Below are positions 1 to 11,600 of a DNA stretch of 64,000 bases, in pieces. The DNA is taken from positions 103,377 through 167,376 of the forward strand of contig JANTQF010000050.1 of the NCBI GenBank assembly GCA_032988165.1, in the 5' to 3' direction. Below the pieces are notes generated by a model. That model was not told where the DNA came from, did not search any database, and saw only the letters and a program-made list of their open reading frames with translations. Source of the DNA: Emmonsiellopsis sp. PD_33. Taxonomy: Eukaryota; Ascomycota; Eurotiomycetes; Onygenales; Ajellomycetaceae. The first letter of the stretch is position 1. Each line of letters opens with the position of its first letter. Made by a program: the position numbers and the translations under genes.

Positions 1-720
1 GGAATTAAGTCCATAGCGATTGATGAGAGCATTCTGCGAGACAATTCGGAATACTCGATTTTTGAGATTCCCTTCCTGCGGGAGAGGAACGACTCCGCCA
101 ACTTCGACGATCGCAGGTCCCAGATCAAACAGGGGCCCGGGGATTTCCGCATCTTTATCAAGACCGCCAGATATTCCAATTGGGTTGGAGAGAGTATATC
201 CAAACACCTAGTATCGAGAGTTAGAAATCTAGTTTGGGTAAAATGTATCTAGGGGTATTCTCACCTCGGTCACCAATTTCCCATCGCCATCAGGATTTCC
301 CCTTTCTCTAGGGTGAAGGCCAAGCGGGTAGAGAGCCTTCAACATATCGACACCAGCATGATGGGCCTCCTCCGCATCGGGGTAGTACCATCGAATCAGG
401 CGCGGAACAAGCCATTGATGGGCACTAGCTCGCGTATCCGTCGCATAAAGATAACCGCCCCAAAGGACGAGGGCCACGGAAGTACCCAGGACAAATCTTT
501 TCAACTTTTTGCCTGGCGCTCTTTTAGGAGCCGGGGCAGCAGCTTCGGTGGTCGAGGAAGCGTTGCGCGAGCCAAACCGCAGATTCGACCGGGGAATCGA
601 GAGTTTCTGTCCGATATAAGGTCGGGAGCAACATGGTCGGTGTAGGACAGCGCCGCGAGATATAGCTCCGAGGTTCACGAGCAGTGACCTCGAAGGCGAG
701 ACATTGCTACCGAGAGGCAT
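1..720 (-). CDS. DHODH: Dihydroorotate dehydrogenase, mitochondrial class 2 (5' part)
   Basis: This gene oxidises dihydroorotate to orotate with ubiquinone as acceptor, step four of pyrimidine synthesis, at the mitochondrial inner membrane. Exon 1 is 720..265 and exon 2 runs 207..1 and off the window, so the C-terminal half is missing. The 57-nt intron (208-264) has GTGAG and CTAG ends and joins LVTE to VFGYTLSNPIG in frame. Residues 1-60 are a Ser/Arg-rich, acid-poor presequence. A hydrophobic segment near residues 72-92 (LKRFVLGTSVALVLWGGYLY) is the membrane anchor of class 2 enzymes. It is followed by the family's HQWLVPRL and YPDAEEAHHAG helices. Exon 2 shows the FMN-barrel motifs NPIGISGGLDK, VEVGGV and SQNALINRYGLNS. 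Family assignment is secure. A. fumigatus workers call this gene pyrE, which must not be confused with bacterial pyrE. Confidence 0.95.
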
Positions 721-1956
721 TGTATAAGATAATTAGGAAATATTAATTATCAATTTGCCATCAAGGAGAATATTGTCATCCGAATGTAACCCAACTACTC
801 CATGTGAGGTTAATATTTTGGTCTTCAAGTTAAACATGATAGCACACATCAGATTCAGAAAGGAGCGACAATGATGAGACAGCATTTTAGGTAACAAAAA
901 TCATATAAATACATCCACTCCTCAAACAAAAGCCTAGCAACCCCCACGTTGAACATGGCAACCGAGCTGATGAATATTTGATGGTTCCAAAGATAGGACC
1001 GGGGGGACAAACAACACCGCATTGAAGTGCAAACAAAATGTACCAGCATCAATGGACACACAAAGTATATAGGAAATGAATAGACTTACATGATCTCTAA
1101 TACAATCCAGTTCCCGGCTCGAATTGGGGCCGCAATGCCTATTATCGCAAAGTGCGTTGCGAGACTTGGTCAATGTTGGAAGTCAATATTTGCGGGCCGC
1201 CATGAGGTCAGCGAATCGGCCTCGGATATATTTTCTGCCGAGGCCAATCCTATGCTTAGTCACATATCAGCCCGCCTTCCCCTCAAGCCCAACGACAGTG
1301 CACATGAAACCATCGCATTCAGTGAAATGGGACCTCTGATGAAAGGAAGAATCATGCATCCGACTGTCTATCAGAAGACAGAAACAATATCAAAGCTAAA
1401 CCACTCCAGACTCTTCCCAAATGACCTCGCTTCACCCCCCGCAGTAACGCAGAAGAGGAAGATGAAGCTCCGAGAGCAGCTCCATTATGCTCAGAAGCGC
1501 AGAGCTTTACTACTATTGACTAGGTTTCTGAGTCAATGAAAAACATTTCAAGATCCCCCCCGCCTTTAACTACTGGTATCCATCTCGATCTTCTGCAAAA
1601 GTTCTGAATTATCAAGCGTGCAGGATGGTATTGAGCCACGCGTGACCTGGGGGCTTTATCGCCTGGTTTCTGTGCGTATCAATAGTCTCGGATGGGTACT
1701 ACGGCGGCAAAATGGCATTTCAAGCGTCTTTGCAGTGTAAGGCGGACGGACAATGGGGAGGATAATGGGCGGACCCGTAACTTGAGTAATTGCCCTGCGA
1801 TACCCAGTCCAAGGCTACATAATTTCTGAGCTTCCGGTGGCTATCAGATATGGAGCTCACGACCTCCCCGAGTACACTTTACAGGGAGAATTATGTTCTC
1901 GAATCACTAGTTGTACGAAAAAGAACCAGAATGGTTAAGTTAACAGAAATCATAAA
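721..1956. other. Intergenic region with no supported gene
   Basis: Open frames here (for example 1090-1539 on +) overlap frames on the other strand, have mixed composition and match no family I recognise. The 721-850 part is the probable promoter of the dihydroorotate dehydrogenase gene. I see no tRNA, repeat array or strong promoter motif. Confidence 0.5.
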
Positions 1957-2478
1957 CTATTTATAGATAAAGCTAACATTAAGGAACTGCTCCAAGCTCC
2001 CGGAATCATCAGTAAAGTCCTCGACAGTTTCGGCCCTCTCATGGCCCGTCATCGAAGCGCGTATAACGCCCACATCCAAATTAAAAAGAGTGGTAAATAA
2101 CTCAGCGGTGAACTCAGGCATCGGATATTGGCAAAACACCAAGAGTCCTTGATGCTGCGTGACAACGACATGGTTGATGATGGCCAGGACGTATGGGAAC
2201 TTTGGAGACAGGCGACACAAGAGAGCAGCGGCCAATGAACGGTCCGCAGGAATGAACGGTATGGAATTGTCTCGGATAACCCTGGACAGGAACCAAAGGG
2301 CTCCACCGTTGGCTTTCTGCCTCCATTTCGCGATGTCGGCGGCCAGGCTGCCTTCATTCTTTGCAGATGTAGAATTAAATAATCGGGATAAGCAAAGAGA
2401 GAAGGAGGCACGGCGGAGTTGCCGATACACTGACATGTCAAACTTCCCCGCGGATGATAGATCAAGGTTGTCGTCCAT
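1957..2478 (-). pseudogene. SNF2-type helicase fragment (central/helicase-C part), truncated
   Basis: An open frame of 173 codons resembles the region leading into the helicase C-terminal lobe of SNF2-like proteins that are amplified in many filamentous fungi. Visible signatures are GSLAADIAKWR, RLSPKFPYVL, then GLLVFCQYPMPEFTAELF (strand and helix of the RecA-like lobe 2) and GVIRASMTGHERAETVEDF. In intact relatives this region continues into a helicase motif V/VI segment ending in an RxGQ-type motif. Here the frame degenerates after VEDFTDD and stops at 1957. The N-terminal ATPase lobe (Walker A, DExH) is absent. I read it as a relic; the family assignment comes from motif memory, not from a search. 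Confidence 0.55.
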
Positions 2479-2589
2479 ATTTGATTCAGTACCAGGGGTG
2501 CTTTTCTTGGTGTTTAATCCCGGAGCAAGCTTGCTATGGGTGGAATGAGAAAGCGGGGTACACCAAGGTAACCGGCAAAATTTATAGCC

Positions 2590-3025
2590 CTATAGTTCCT
2601 GCTGATACTTCTGGTGGGCCGCAGCGGCCTTCATCTTCCACCCTTCCCGTTCGAGCGGTTCCGCGTTTATTGTGCTGCGCAGACAGCGAGAAAAGTGCCT
2701 AAATGAGTCTTCTGCTTTTTTCGGGATCGCATGTTCATGCAGGAGGAGATCTGCGTGTTGCTGGAGTGTGTTGATGGTCGACTCGTTACTTGATTCCACT
2801 GTATGAGATGCTCAGTAACTGTCTTTACATTTAGCGAGCAGTGTCAATTAAAATACTTACTCAGAATTTGGGCATCGGTTGGAGGAATTCCGTAGAGTTG
2901 TTCGAAACACTCGTCGTCAGTCCGGATTCCTTCTAATTCAAGGCACGCTTCATGGGCTAGCTTGTTTCCAATTTGGATCTCCGCGTCTGCGTTAGTCCTT
3001 GAATTCCCGTTTCGCTTGTTATACT
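2590..3025 (-). pseudogene. C-terminal extension of a SNF2-type helicase, isolated relic
   Basis: Two coding blocks are joined by a canonical intron. The upstream block, about 3025-2861, reads ...NSRTNADAEIQIGNKLAHE... and contains YGIPPTDAQIL. The second block, 2798-2590, runs from MESSNESTINTLQ to HQKYQQEL and a stop. The intron 2799-2860 has GTAAGT and CATACAG ends and keeps frame (phase 1). The sequence resembles the extension that normally follows the helicase-C lobe in the amplified fungal SNF2-like family. It lies upstream, in transcription order, of the helicase-C-like fragment at 2478-1957, which is the wrong order for one gene. That suggests two adjacent copies or a rearrangement. 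A further open stretch at 3262-3062 on the same strand may belong to it but is unrecognised. Confidence 0.5.
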
Positions 3026-4464
3026 AGGTAAATAGACGATTTCGGATCCGTAACGCTGACTTCATGTGTTGCCTAAAAGCTTTGTGTTCCCTGTTCTCTT
3101 TAATGAGGTGCTCCATCCGTATGGGTTGTTACTCGACATCGTGACGTATCCCCTCCAAGGCCGCCAGTAATGACCGTCCCTCAGGATTGCAGACGGTTTG
3201 AACGCCTTGACAATTTCAAAACTCAGGCATTTCGGTTTCAGCGGTAGCGGTCTCCGAAACACGTGCTCTTAGTTCCATAGAGGGATCGATACTAATAATA
3301 GTTTTGGTGACAACAACCTCAAGCCAGGCCTGTTAACTATATCATTAGCAAGCATCAGTTATTACTTTAAATGATAACCAAACAAAACAAAGAACATATC
3401 ATGGTGAAGATAACCCAAGTAGGAAATTGATGCGGGAAGACGGTGGAATAAATGGTGTCAAATGGTGTCAAATGGTGGGATTCAGTTACAAGAAGAAAGA
3501 GAACGGAGCTCCTTCTGGTTGGAGTTGCTTTGGGAAGAAGTGGTGAGAAGATGGAGATGAAGAAGTTCGATGTAACCTCTAGTTACTAGTAGTATTCGTG
3601 AATTTGATATCAAGATCAGGGTGAATGTGAGGTGAATGTTCCCCACGATTCGCGGGGCAGCCCCACCCGGCTAGCTCCGAAGTCAGGGCTCCGCTTCCGA
3701 GATTTTCTCGACCCGGGCTGACCTCAACCATCGCGGTCGATATCGCCGCCAGCCCGAATCAACAACCGCCACCGCTCCAACCGCCCATACCGACGTCTGT
3801 TTACCTGCTTTGCCATATCCTGATATCGTCCGGGTTCGCTATCTTGACCTTCCCCTCATATTGCCGCCAGCAACCAGCCCGATAGTGGAGTATCCACCCA
3901 TCGCATCGAAGCTACATTTCCGACGAAACTCTTCATAACGGGCAATACCCGAACTAAACGCTATCCAACTCCTTCGCAGCGGCTCTCCTTCATTGCGCTC
4001 ACTATTGCCCGGAATATTGACGGATATCTGTTCACCTTCTACCTCGGGGCCGTGTTTGACCACCAAAATCACGACCCTCTCTTGATCGCAAGCCCCAAGC
4101 TCCTCCTATCCCGAAAGGCGACGGGTACCCCTCCTACCCCACGTCGCAAACCTGGGGGAGATATAAAAGCGGGAAAACACAATTCATTTCGATATTCTGG
4201 TAATTTCTCCTATTGCTGTTAACCCTTGGCTGGGTTAGGATCGGAAACCATCCAGGCAACTTCTAGATAAGAGTATGTCAGCCACATGCAGACACCACTG
4301 AGGATGATATAATCGCTCCCATAGCCGTCCCCGTTCTCCTTTGGGCCCGAACTCATACCTCTTCGCATCTTTGTTTAGAGTACCTACAAGGAGCTATCAA
4401 GATAAATAGCTCCTCCACCCTCTCGTTCTTTTCCAGGACAAGTCAACATCAAAACATTGACGTC
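3026..4464. other. Intergenic region; promoter of the 4465 gene
   Basis: No convincing gene. A short direct repeat (AAATGGTGTC twice, then AAATGGTGGG) lies near 3450-3480. A TATA-like TATAAAAG at 4162-4169 is about 300 bp before the downstream ATG, leaving a long CT-rich leader. An unrecognised open frame at 3062-3262 (-) may be part of the helicase relic. The open frame at 3839-4072 (-) looks incidental. Confidence 0.5.
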
Positions 4465-5130
4465 ATGTCCACCAACCGACCATTTCTGGCCAATTTTCTT
4501 GCGGCCTTTAGGGCACAATCGGCCTACAAGTCCGCAAAACCGCCGTCACCGGGACCTACAACGAATGCCCTTTCACAATCGCACGTCACAGCTTCAAATT
4601 CGCCATCCCCATGCTCCTCTCCTGGCACACGAACGGTAACCACAAAAGCCTCGTCGTCGTCTGCATCTAACGTCGCAAATAACACCAACCCTCCCTCAAG
4701 CCCACCGCCCCAGTCCACCACAGCTGCAGTCCAAGCAGCAGCGGCATCAGGTCAACTACACCCTCATCATCATCGCCACCATCACCATCAACACCACACA
4801 AGCTCCCATCCTCAGTCACACGCCACCTCTCCAACTCCGAGACCCCATTCACATTCCAGGGCTGGTGGCTCTCCCGGAACATCACCATCATCACCAGCTA
4901 CCCCATTACCCGTACCGATTCCATCGTCACATAACAGACATCGTCGCGGAAGTGACAGCAGCAGTGGGAGTGGGGGGTTTAGAGACGCTATGGGGCCGGA
5001 GAAGTGGTATGTTGGTGGGCGGACTGCTGGAGGAGAGGAACGATTCTACCCCCTTGGCTTAGTGACAAATGGTGGACGACGATTGGATGGGAAAGGAAGG
5101 GTTGGAAGTGTTGACCAGCTGAGCCTTTGA
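4465..5130 (+). CDS. Conserved low-complexity, His-rich protein of unknown function
   Basis: A single-exon frame of 221 codons. The ATG at 4465 follows CGTC and is the first in frame. The N-terminus (MSTNRPFLANFLAAFRAQSA) could form an amphipathic helix. Most of the rest is Ser/Pro/Thr-rich and probably disordered. A His-rich run (HPHHHRHHHHQHH) lies near residues 99-111. A dense folded-looking tail begins near residue 172, with GPEKWYVGGRTAGGEERFYP and a Ser/Leu-rich end. From memory, similar tails occur in short proteins of other Eurotiomycetes, so I think the gene is real, but I know no function. The His-rich stretch could bind metal; this is speculation. The gene has a TATA-like box 300 bp upstream. 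Confidence 0.72.
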   Translation: MSTNRPFLANFLAAFRAQSAYKSAKPPSPGPTTNALSQSHVTASNSPSPCSSPGTRTVTTKASSSSASNVANNTNPPSSPPPQSTTAAVQAAAASGQLHPHHHRHHHHQHHTSSHPQSHATSPTPRPHSHSRAGGSPGTSPSSPATPLPVPIPSSHNRHRRGSDSSSGSGGFRDAMGPEKWYVGGRTAGGEERFYPLGLVTNGGRRLDGKGRVGSVDQLSL

Positions 5131-6487
5131 ACTACGCATGACAAAAGTTTAAATTTTACAAGCACTGCACCATGGATGGGAGCTATATGGATATAGTATG
5201 CCATGGTACCTGGGCCGCGCCCTGTTTTGTTGACAGAGTTTGATAGACCCCTTGAAAATCGGAGTGGCTGAATGCTTCGAGTCCTGATGCTCGGCCCATC
5301 GATGGGCCGCTTCAGGCATTCTTGCTAAATGAATTACGCGATCGATAACGACATTTATGATACACGAAACGGAACAGCCAGCCACCTTGTCATATTTTGA
5401 TATCCATACACGGATCCGACAAGGTGTTTGGCGGCGCTGTCAAGCGCACCCCAAGAGAGGATGTCCCACGCTATCTATCCCCCTCATGGTGGAATACTTC
5501 CGGATACTTTTTTTTCTACGGGTTACTTTTGAAAATAAAAAGGATACAGGCTTCAACTGCCACATTTTACATCTCCATTTGTATTTGCTGATCACATATT
5601 TACCTTTTTCTTTCAGTTCCTTATCGCCCAACCCAACCTCTCCGCTCTTGCCCCACCATCCCCTATTTCCTTGCCTTTTCTTTTCAAAAAGCATACGTAT
5701 TATACCAACCCAATAACCATGTAACTTATACTTCACCCTTCACCACTGCCACTGCCACTTTTTCTTTTTGGCAGTATCAAAATGGTCAAACAGGTTGATG
5801 GCGAAACCCATGCATAAAAGAGATTACAACCAGAGCAAGCAAGTTGGTTTTCTCTGTGATGATCTAGCAGCCAGAGAGTCTGACTACACACTCGGATTAC
5901 ACAAAACGACCATATCTCCCAGAGCCAATTATTCTTTGTGAAAAGAAAAAGAATTATGCCTAGATGGTTTTTTTGCTTCCATCCAAAACTGTTTCACAGG
6001 ATGGATGCTGATACGTTGGGATCACCTTTTCTTTCAATCTCCTTGGTTATTCCAACTGTGAAACCTGCCCCCTTTTCATATGCAGCATGGATGCTATGAA
6101 AAGGTTCCTAGCATACAGTTAGACCTTGAAGCCACAAGGTTGCTTCAGCTTTTTCCCCCTTACTTACTTACCAACCCCAACCACGCGCTTTTTATACCTT
6201 TCAGCTTCAAATTGTTTCAGGGTCCGGTTTGGAAAGCTGGAGGATCATCCTGCTGGAGCTCAATGATAACTTGCTGCGGCCGGATTCCCTATATAAGGCA
6301 TCATTTTACTCCCCTTCTCGAGAACAAAACTCCTCATCATCAATCCCGCGCTCCATCCCATATTTTTATTTTGAGAAGAAAAGGAGCCCCGTTCACGAAG
6401 CACAAGTTTTCCATATCCATTCGTCCCGTCTCATAAAACCTCCTTACCTTCATATTTTTTCTCCGTCCTTTCAAATTGAGCTCCACC
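5131..6487. other. Intergenic region with an 18-bp palindrome; leader of the 6488 gene
   Basis: No gene supported. A perfect 18-bp palindrome, CGGCCCATCGATGGGCCG, lies at 5292-5309. A TATA box (TATATAAG, 6290-6297) stands about 190 bp before the ATG at 6488. The intervening leader is CT-rich. The open frames around 5357-5736 and 6080-6436 lie in AT/CT-rich sequence on both strands and look incidental. Confidence 0.5.
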
Positions 6488-7386
6488 ATGTCGAATCTAC
6501 CAGCTTGGGATTTCTTGAATGACGTCAATCTAGCTGTGGATGAGCTCGAAGCTCAAATGGCACGAGCAACATCCCCTGAACCTACAAATCAGAACGAATT
6601 AGCTGCATTTGACCTCGAAGAATACCATGAAATGGGACTACCATCAAACCCTAATAAAAAGCAGGAAACATTCCGTATATGGGAGAACGAATTCCCTATG
6701 TTTACACAGATTCACATACGACTTTGGTTGTTCTAGGCCGGAATCCTAAGGCATTTCTATACCCACCCCCGCGTGGCAGGCCACGACGACTTACGTAAGC
6801 GGCTTGATAAGTGTATAAACGTTCTTCAGAACGAGAGTAGTGATAGTTGGATGGCTGCAAGTAAGTTTCTCGATCCATTCATTTCTAGTTGCCTAGTTTC
6901 CTATTTCCTTTCTAGTTTCCCAAAGTATCTATTCCCTTTTTCCGTTGGGGGGCGTGAAGGGGGGGTTTTGGTATCAGCGTTTAACCAACTTTCTTCACTC
7001 AAGCCGAAACCACAAAGAAGTACCACGAATACACCCTTGGAATCCATCCTACCTGTAGAAAACCCGAAGCAGATGAGTTTATTAGCATGTACGAAGAATG
7101 CGAGTACATTGCTCTGGGGACTCTGCTCGAAGTGAATGCATGGTTTATCCGGCGACTCACCGTCGGACTCAACCACGTAATTGGACCGAAGCTTCAGTAC
7201 ATAAAACAGAAGATGGCACCCCATTTGGAGGATGTGGACTACAAACGCGCTTTGCCTGACGACTGTCCTAAATTGCTAGACTTTCGAAATAAGCTTAAAG
7301 AGAGATGGCACACTTTTATCCGGGACCCCAGCAAGCCGCTAAGCGAAGAGCATCGGAATCTCTTTGCCCATCGTGAACATCAGTGA
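6488..7386 (+). CDS. Orphan protein, tandem relative of the 8043 gene
   Basis: I do not recognise a named family. The start is ATG 6488 in CACCATGTC, beginning MSNLPAWDFLNDVNLAVDEL. Exon 3 is 7004-7386; intron 2 is 6861-7003 (GTAAGT to CTCAAG, phase 1). The first intron must remove the in-frame TAG at 6734. Two in-frame choices exist: 6700-6750, giving 234 aa, or 6675-6779, giving 216 aa. The protein is predicted cytosolic, acidic at the N-terminus and helical. HDDLRKRLDKC before intron 2 and P...D.F....E..I...LL after it align with the 8043 gene, and both genes have a phase-1 intron at the same point. This supports common ancestry. Function unknown; decay of the first exon junction cannot be excluded. 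Confidence 0.6.
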
Positions 7387-8042
7387 TGGCACCACCCGCG
7401 AACCCCTAATCATTCCATCCTTGCCGTTATCTACCACCATCGACAGACAGGCCTTCGAGAAACAGCACCAAGAAAACCGGGGTCGGATGAAAGGGGGGGA
7501 GGAAATGGAGGAAAAGCGGCGAACGAGGATAGACCAGGCGCAGGACGCAATGGCCGTTTCTTTTCTATACACTCTTGCATTGTTATCAAGCTTTAAGGGC
7601 CGGAAGAAAACCGCATTTTATACTAGTCACTCTCATTAGCGGATACAAATACAACCGATTCTGACACGCTTTCCATGTTCTTTGCCTACGTATTTCCATC
7701 CCATCTATGAAACAAGAATGGTATGAGCTTTCCAACACCAGCAAGAGGCAAAATATTTCTGGCTTTGTCTGGCATCCTAAATTAAATCTTTATTAAACAG
7801 CAACAGTTGTAGAAACAAAACTTCATTGTTTCGTTCTTTGTTAAATATATTCTTCAACGGACCGTCCTTCAGTGATCTATTGTCACAAGATTTACTCTAT
7901 AAAAGGCCATACTTCCTCTCATAACAGTATTATTATTTTTTCATCACCTTGATTCTTCTTTTTATCTCCAAGAGCTCATTTTATTTTTTAACTATATATT
8001 TTTCAGCCTAGGGGGTCTTCGTTCTACCATATATCAACACAC
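7387..8042. promoter_or_regulatory. Spacer and promoter of the 8043 gene
   Basis: A TATA box, TATAAAAG at 7898-7905, lies about 140 bp before the ATG, followed by a T-rich leader. No gene is supported; the open frame at 7364-7639 begins inside the preceding coding exon and has no family resemblance. Confidence 0.45.
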
Positions 8043-8682
8043 ATGGAAACCAACAATTCCATTGACTTGCACGAAGAAATCTCTGAACTGCTTGAGCTCA
8101 CGAAAAGATCCAAATTTTCTCTTATATCAGCTAGAATATTAGATCTTTGGAAGGCCTACATTCCGATTTTTGAACACGATGATATGGATCGTCAGAACGC
8201 AGTGGACGCATATGACTCCCTTGTGGACCGTGTGGACGATTGGGACTCATTTCAACCATGGAGTAAGAGACTTTATTTTGTTGTTCCCCTTTTCAAGCTC
8301 TTCCACTTTTTGCACTACAAATATCCGTTTTATCTCGCCATTCTTTGCTATTACTAATATCACCACTCCAGAGGAAAACGAAGAAACCTTCAAACGTATT
8401 TCCTCTAAATCTCCAGACTCTCGTTGGTGGTCTGACCAGGACTTCTTACGAGAACATGAGGCTATCCAACGCCGGGCTATGGAAGCTCTACTCAGGATTA
8501 TCAAGTCCGTCCTCACGAGGGTCACGGATGAGGACCCATTTATGGCAGCAATGGCCGAGATTGGAGCACCACATTGGAAAGATATCGATCCTGACCAGGT
8601 GAAAGAGAAGGGCAGTGAGGAGAAAGACGGTGAAAAGAAAGATGGTGAAGAGAAGGATGGTGAACGCGAAGAGGGCCAATAG
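8043..8682 (+). CDS. Orphan protein with charged C-terminal repeats, relative of the 6488 gene
   Basis: Two exons, 8043-8262 and 8372-8682, give 176 aa. The 109-nt intron has GTAAGA and CTCCAG ends with TACTAAT as a likely branch site, phase 1. The N-terminus METNNSIDLHEEISELLEL is acidic and helical. The middle (FEHDDMDRQNAV... then WKENEETFKRIS...) parallels the neighbour at 6488. The tail is a run of imperfect (E)KDGE repeats from about residue 155, highly charged and probably disordered. There is no signal peptide or membrane segment. I recognise no domain and infer no function. Its own TATA box suggests separate transcription from its neighbour. Confidence 0.68.
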
Positions 8683-11600
8683 AAGAGATATGGAAAGGAA
8701 AAATGGGGTTGATTGCGGCTGTGCATCACTATTTATCCCAATTTTTGGGGGTAGAATAGCTAGAGAACGGGAAGGGAGTAGTAGGTGAGCACGGATTGGA
8801 CAGACAGATTTTCTCTTTCAACGACTTACATTCATCTTGCGAAATAATTTTGATTCTGCAAGTTTGTTCTTGTGCTTTTCAAATGTTGTGATCAGATAGA
8901 TATATGCGGCCATACTCGCTTCCTTTCAGGGGGGTTAAAAAAAACTCCCCATATTTGGCAGATAGATGAGCTCGGAAACATCTTCCCCTGGGAGCCACAT
9001 AGCGCAGACTTTTGTCTCTATTATTTTATTCTGTTGAGAAGCTGATATCCCTGCCATTGCAAAGGCGTGGGTGAAAAACCTCATGCCACCATAGAGACCA
9101 AAGTGAAGCAAAGGGATTCTTGAAGTCGGATTTCAGGAGATCCAGGATCCTCGCATCAATAGGAATCGATGAATGGGAGGCTCAAATGCAGGCAAGATAT
9201 CAATTTCTTGTCGCTGCTTTTTATTTTTATTTCCCTCAACAAAGGACAGACTCCTAAAGAGAGAGAAAACGGAGCTATCTCAACAAAAAAAGGAGATAAG
9301 AGTAACGGTTGTCGCCACTTTGGCGGTGGCATTCAGCAAGCCCCTTTTCCCCCTGACAAATGATCACGGATCATTTCCTAAGGTGCAAAACTGTAGTTTT
9401 CTTCTATGCCACATGTCCCAAAAATCTAATATCCTCCGTCCAGCATACTTGATAGTAGGTATGTACAAGATAAAAGGCGCTGGTTGGCGACAAACGAGCA
9501 TAGTTTTCCTTCCTTTTTTTTAGATCTTTTTGTCATAACCCCTGAAAAGGACGGCATCCTCATTAGGAGCTTCAAGTTTCCAAACAGTGACAGGCTTTCG
9601 TATTACAACCACAGCAATGGTAAGCTACGGAATGGTAATCGAAAGCATCATTATCCCATCAATACCCTCAATGCGCGTATTGGGAGAAAATTACACAGCA
9701 AAGAAAACTCAAAACAGTCGGCCAAAATTGTGATATGTGACATATCCAGGGGCAAAAACCGTATGCGAAGAGCAATCAACTTCCTGCGTCACGCACCTCA
9801 ATTTGCAGGGGCTATGGATGCAGAACAACCGATCAAGGGGGCGAAGGGAAGTCTAGCAAAAAGACTTCATGGAAGAAGTCATGCCTTTCAATTGTCTTTT
9901 TCCCTCCAAGGGGAGCTTTGCCAGAGATAATAAGAAACAGAGGTCGCAACAAGTTTCATTCTTCTCACAGCCCGGGTCGAATTTCACCATGAATGCGACA
10001 TCTCGGTTGGAGCTCCCTTGAGTCTTGACCCTTGTTGTCCAAAGAAACTTGCGGCCATCCCTGTTGACAGACGTCACTGGTGGCCAGGAGCCATGGGGGA
10101 TGTCAATCCCAGCGAAAAAAAACCAGCATCATCGATGTACATGTACTTCGGTACTAGCATCGTGGCGAGTTGATGGCGTTTCAAAGTGGCACATTGCAAA
10201 ATGCAACACCACCATCCGAAATGAATACCATCTCGACATATCCAATTGACGGGAAATAATATGACCTGTTGCCGTTTCGAATTCTCAAATTTTGCCAGGC
10301 GCGAGGCCCCCTGTCTCGCGTATCTGTCCCCTGCAGGATTGGTGGGAGCGGCTCCCATGCAATTTAGTAAAGAAATTCACGGCGCGTATTTCGGCACAGA
10401 GTTTCCAGGCAGTTTCGACAAGGTTATGTTCCGGTGCGAGATTGATTGATTGATGGATCTTCTGGTCCAATTTTACTTTGGAAATTGGGGGTTTCCTTTT
10501 CTTGCATTAGCCCGTCCTTGTAGTTCGTCCTTAAGGGATTGTGATAACACACGTATGACATATGCCGTGGCGGATATATCTCGAATCTCTGAAGGGGCGA
10601 GTCTGGCATTGGATATTAACCTGCTGCAGTAGATAAGATATGAAGCAATAGATTGTACCAGCATCATTGTATCATGCACAGTAGTAGTAGCCATTGAAAC
10701 CCTAGCACACGTTTTTATGTGGCCAACAATAGCGCAAATATAGCAGAAGAAGAGAAAGAACAGACATCAAACTCACACCTTTTTTATAGTAAGTCATTCT
10801 TCTCGTCTGTTATTAGTTACTTGAGTTGAGCTTTTTGGCCACGAACAAAAATAACCTCAACATGCCAACGATGGATCCCCAATGTCCACAAAACAAGCAT
10901 CTTATTCATACTTAAAAGACTAATATCGTCCTCCACTTTGCCCACAGCGGGCTCCTCTTTTCTGCTCCTGTTCTCCACCACACTATGACAACTGCCGAAC
11001 GCTGAAGAAGACCAGCCAGAGCTTGTGTGGGCAAGTTTCAATTTTGGACACAGAGCCGAGACAGGGGTAGATCTATTTATCCATACACAGTAAACCTGGC
11101 CATCTTCATGTATGTGCATGAATCCCCCCATGGTCGAGCATAGGTATGCGTGGCTGCATCCCATAAACACCGCCAAGCAACAGGTATGTGATTATTGGAA
11201 AGCTCACGCAATAAATAGCAAAGTCTTGCAAACTCGTCCACTTTCTTTCCCATTTCCCCCCTTAAAACCAACAAAGATATTGTTGCTCGGACCTCGCAAC
11301 GACAACGCGTCACATCGTTTCAGCGCTGTCTTAGCCCTACCTATCAGACGAGGCATCCCTGGAATATCTAAAAAGATATTCCAAACTCCAGCTAAAAAAA
11401 CAAAACAGGGGGGTGGGCTGCCCCTATTCTCGGTGATATCTGAACCGAGTAGCGCCCGGACAGCCCCCGCTGAAACCCGAAGATACATTGCGAGCAGCAA
11501 GAAGAAGGCAACAAAACAACAATGGCGAGCAGACCTGATATGCCGGGGTTTGGTTTGGCCAGCTGATACGATGTTGATACCACGCAGGCAAGCTGACGCC

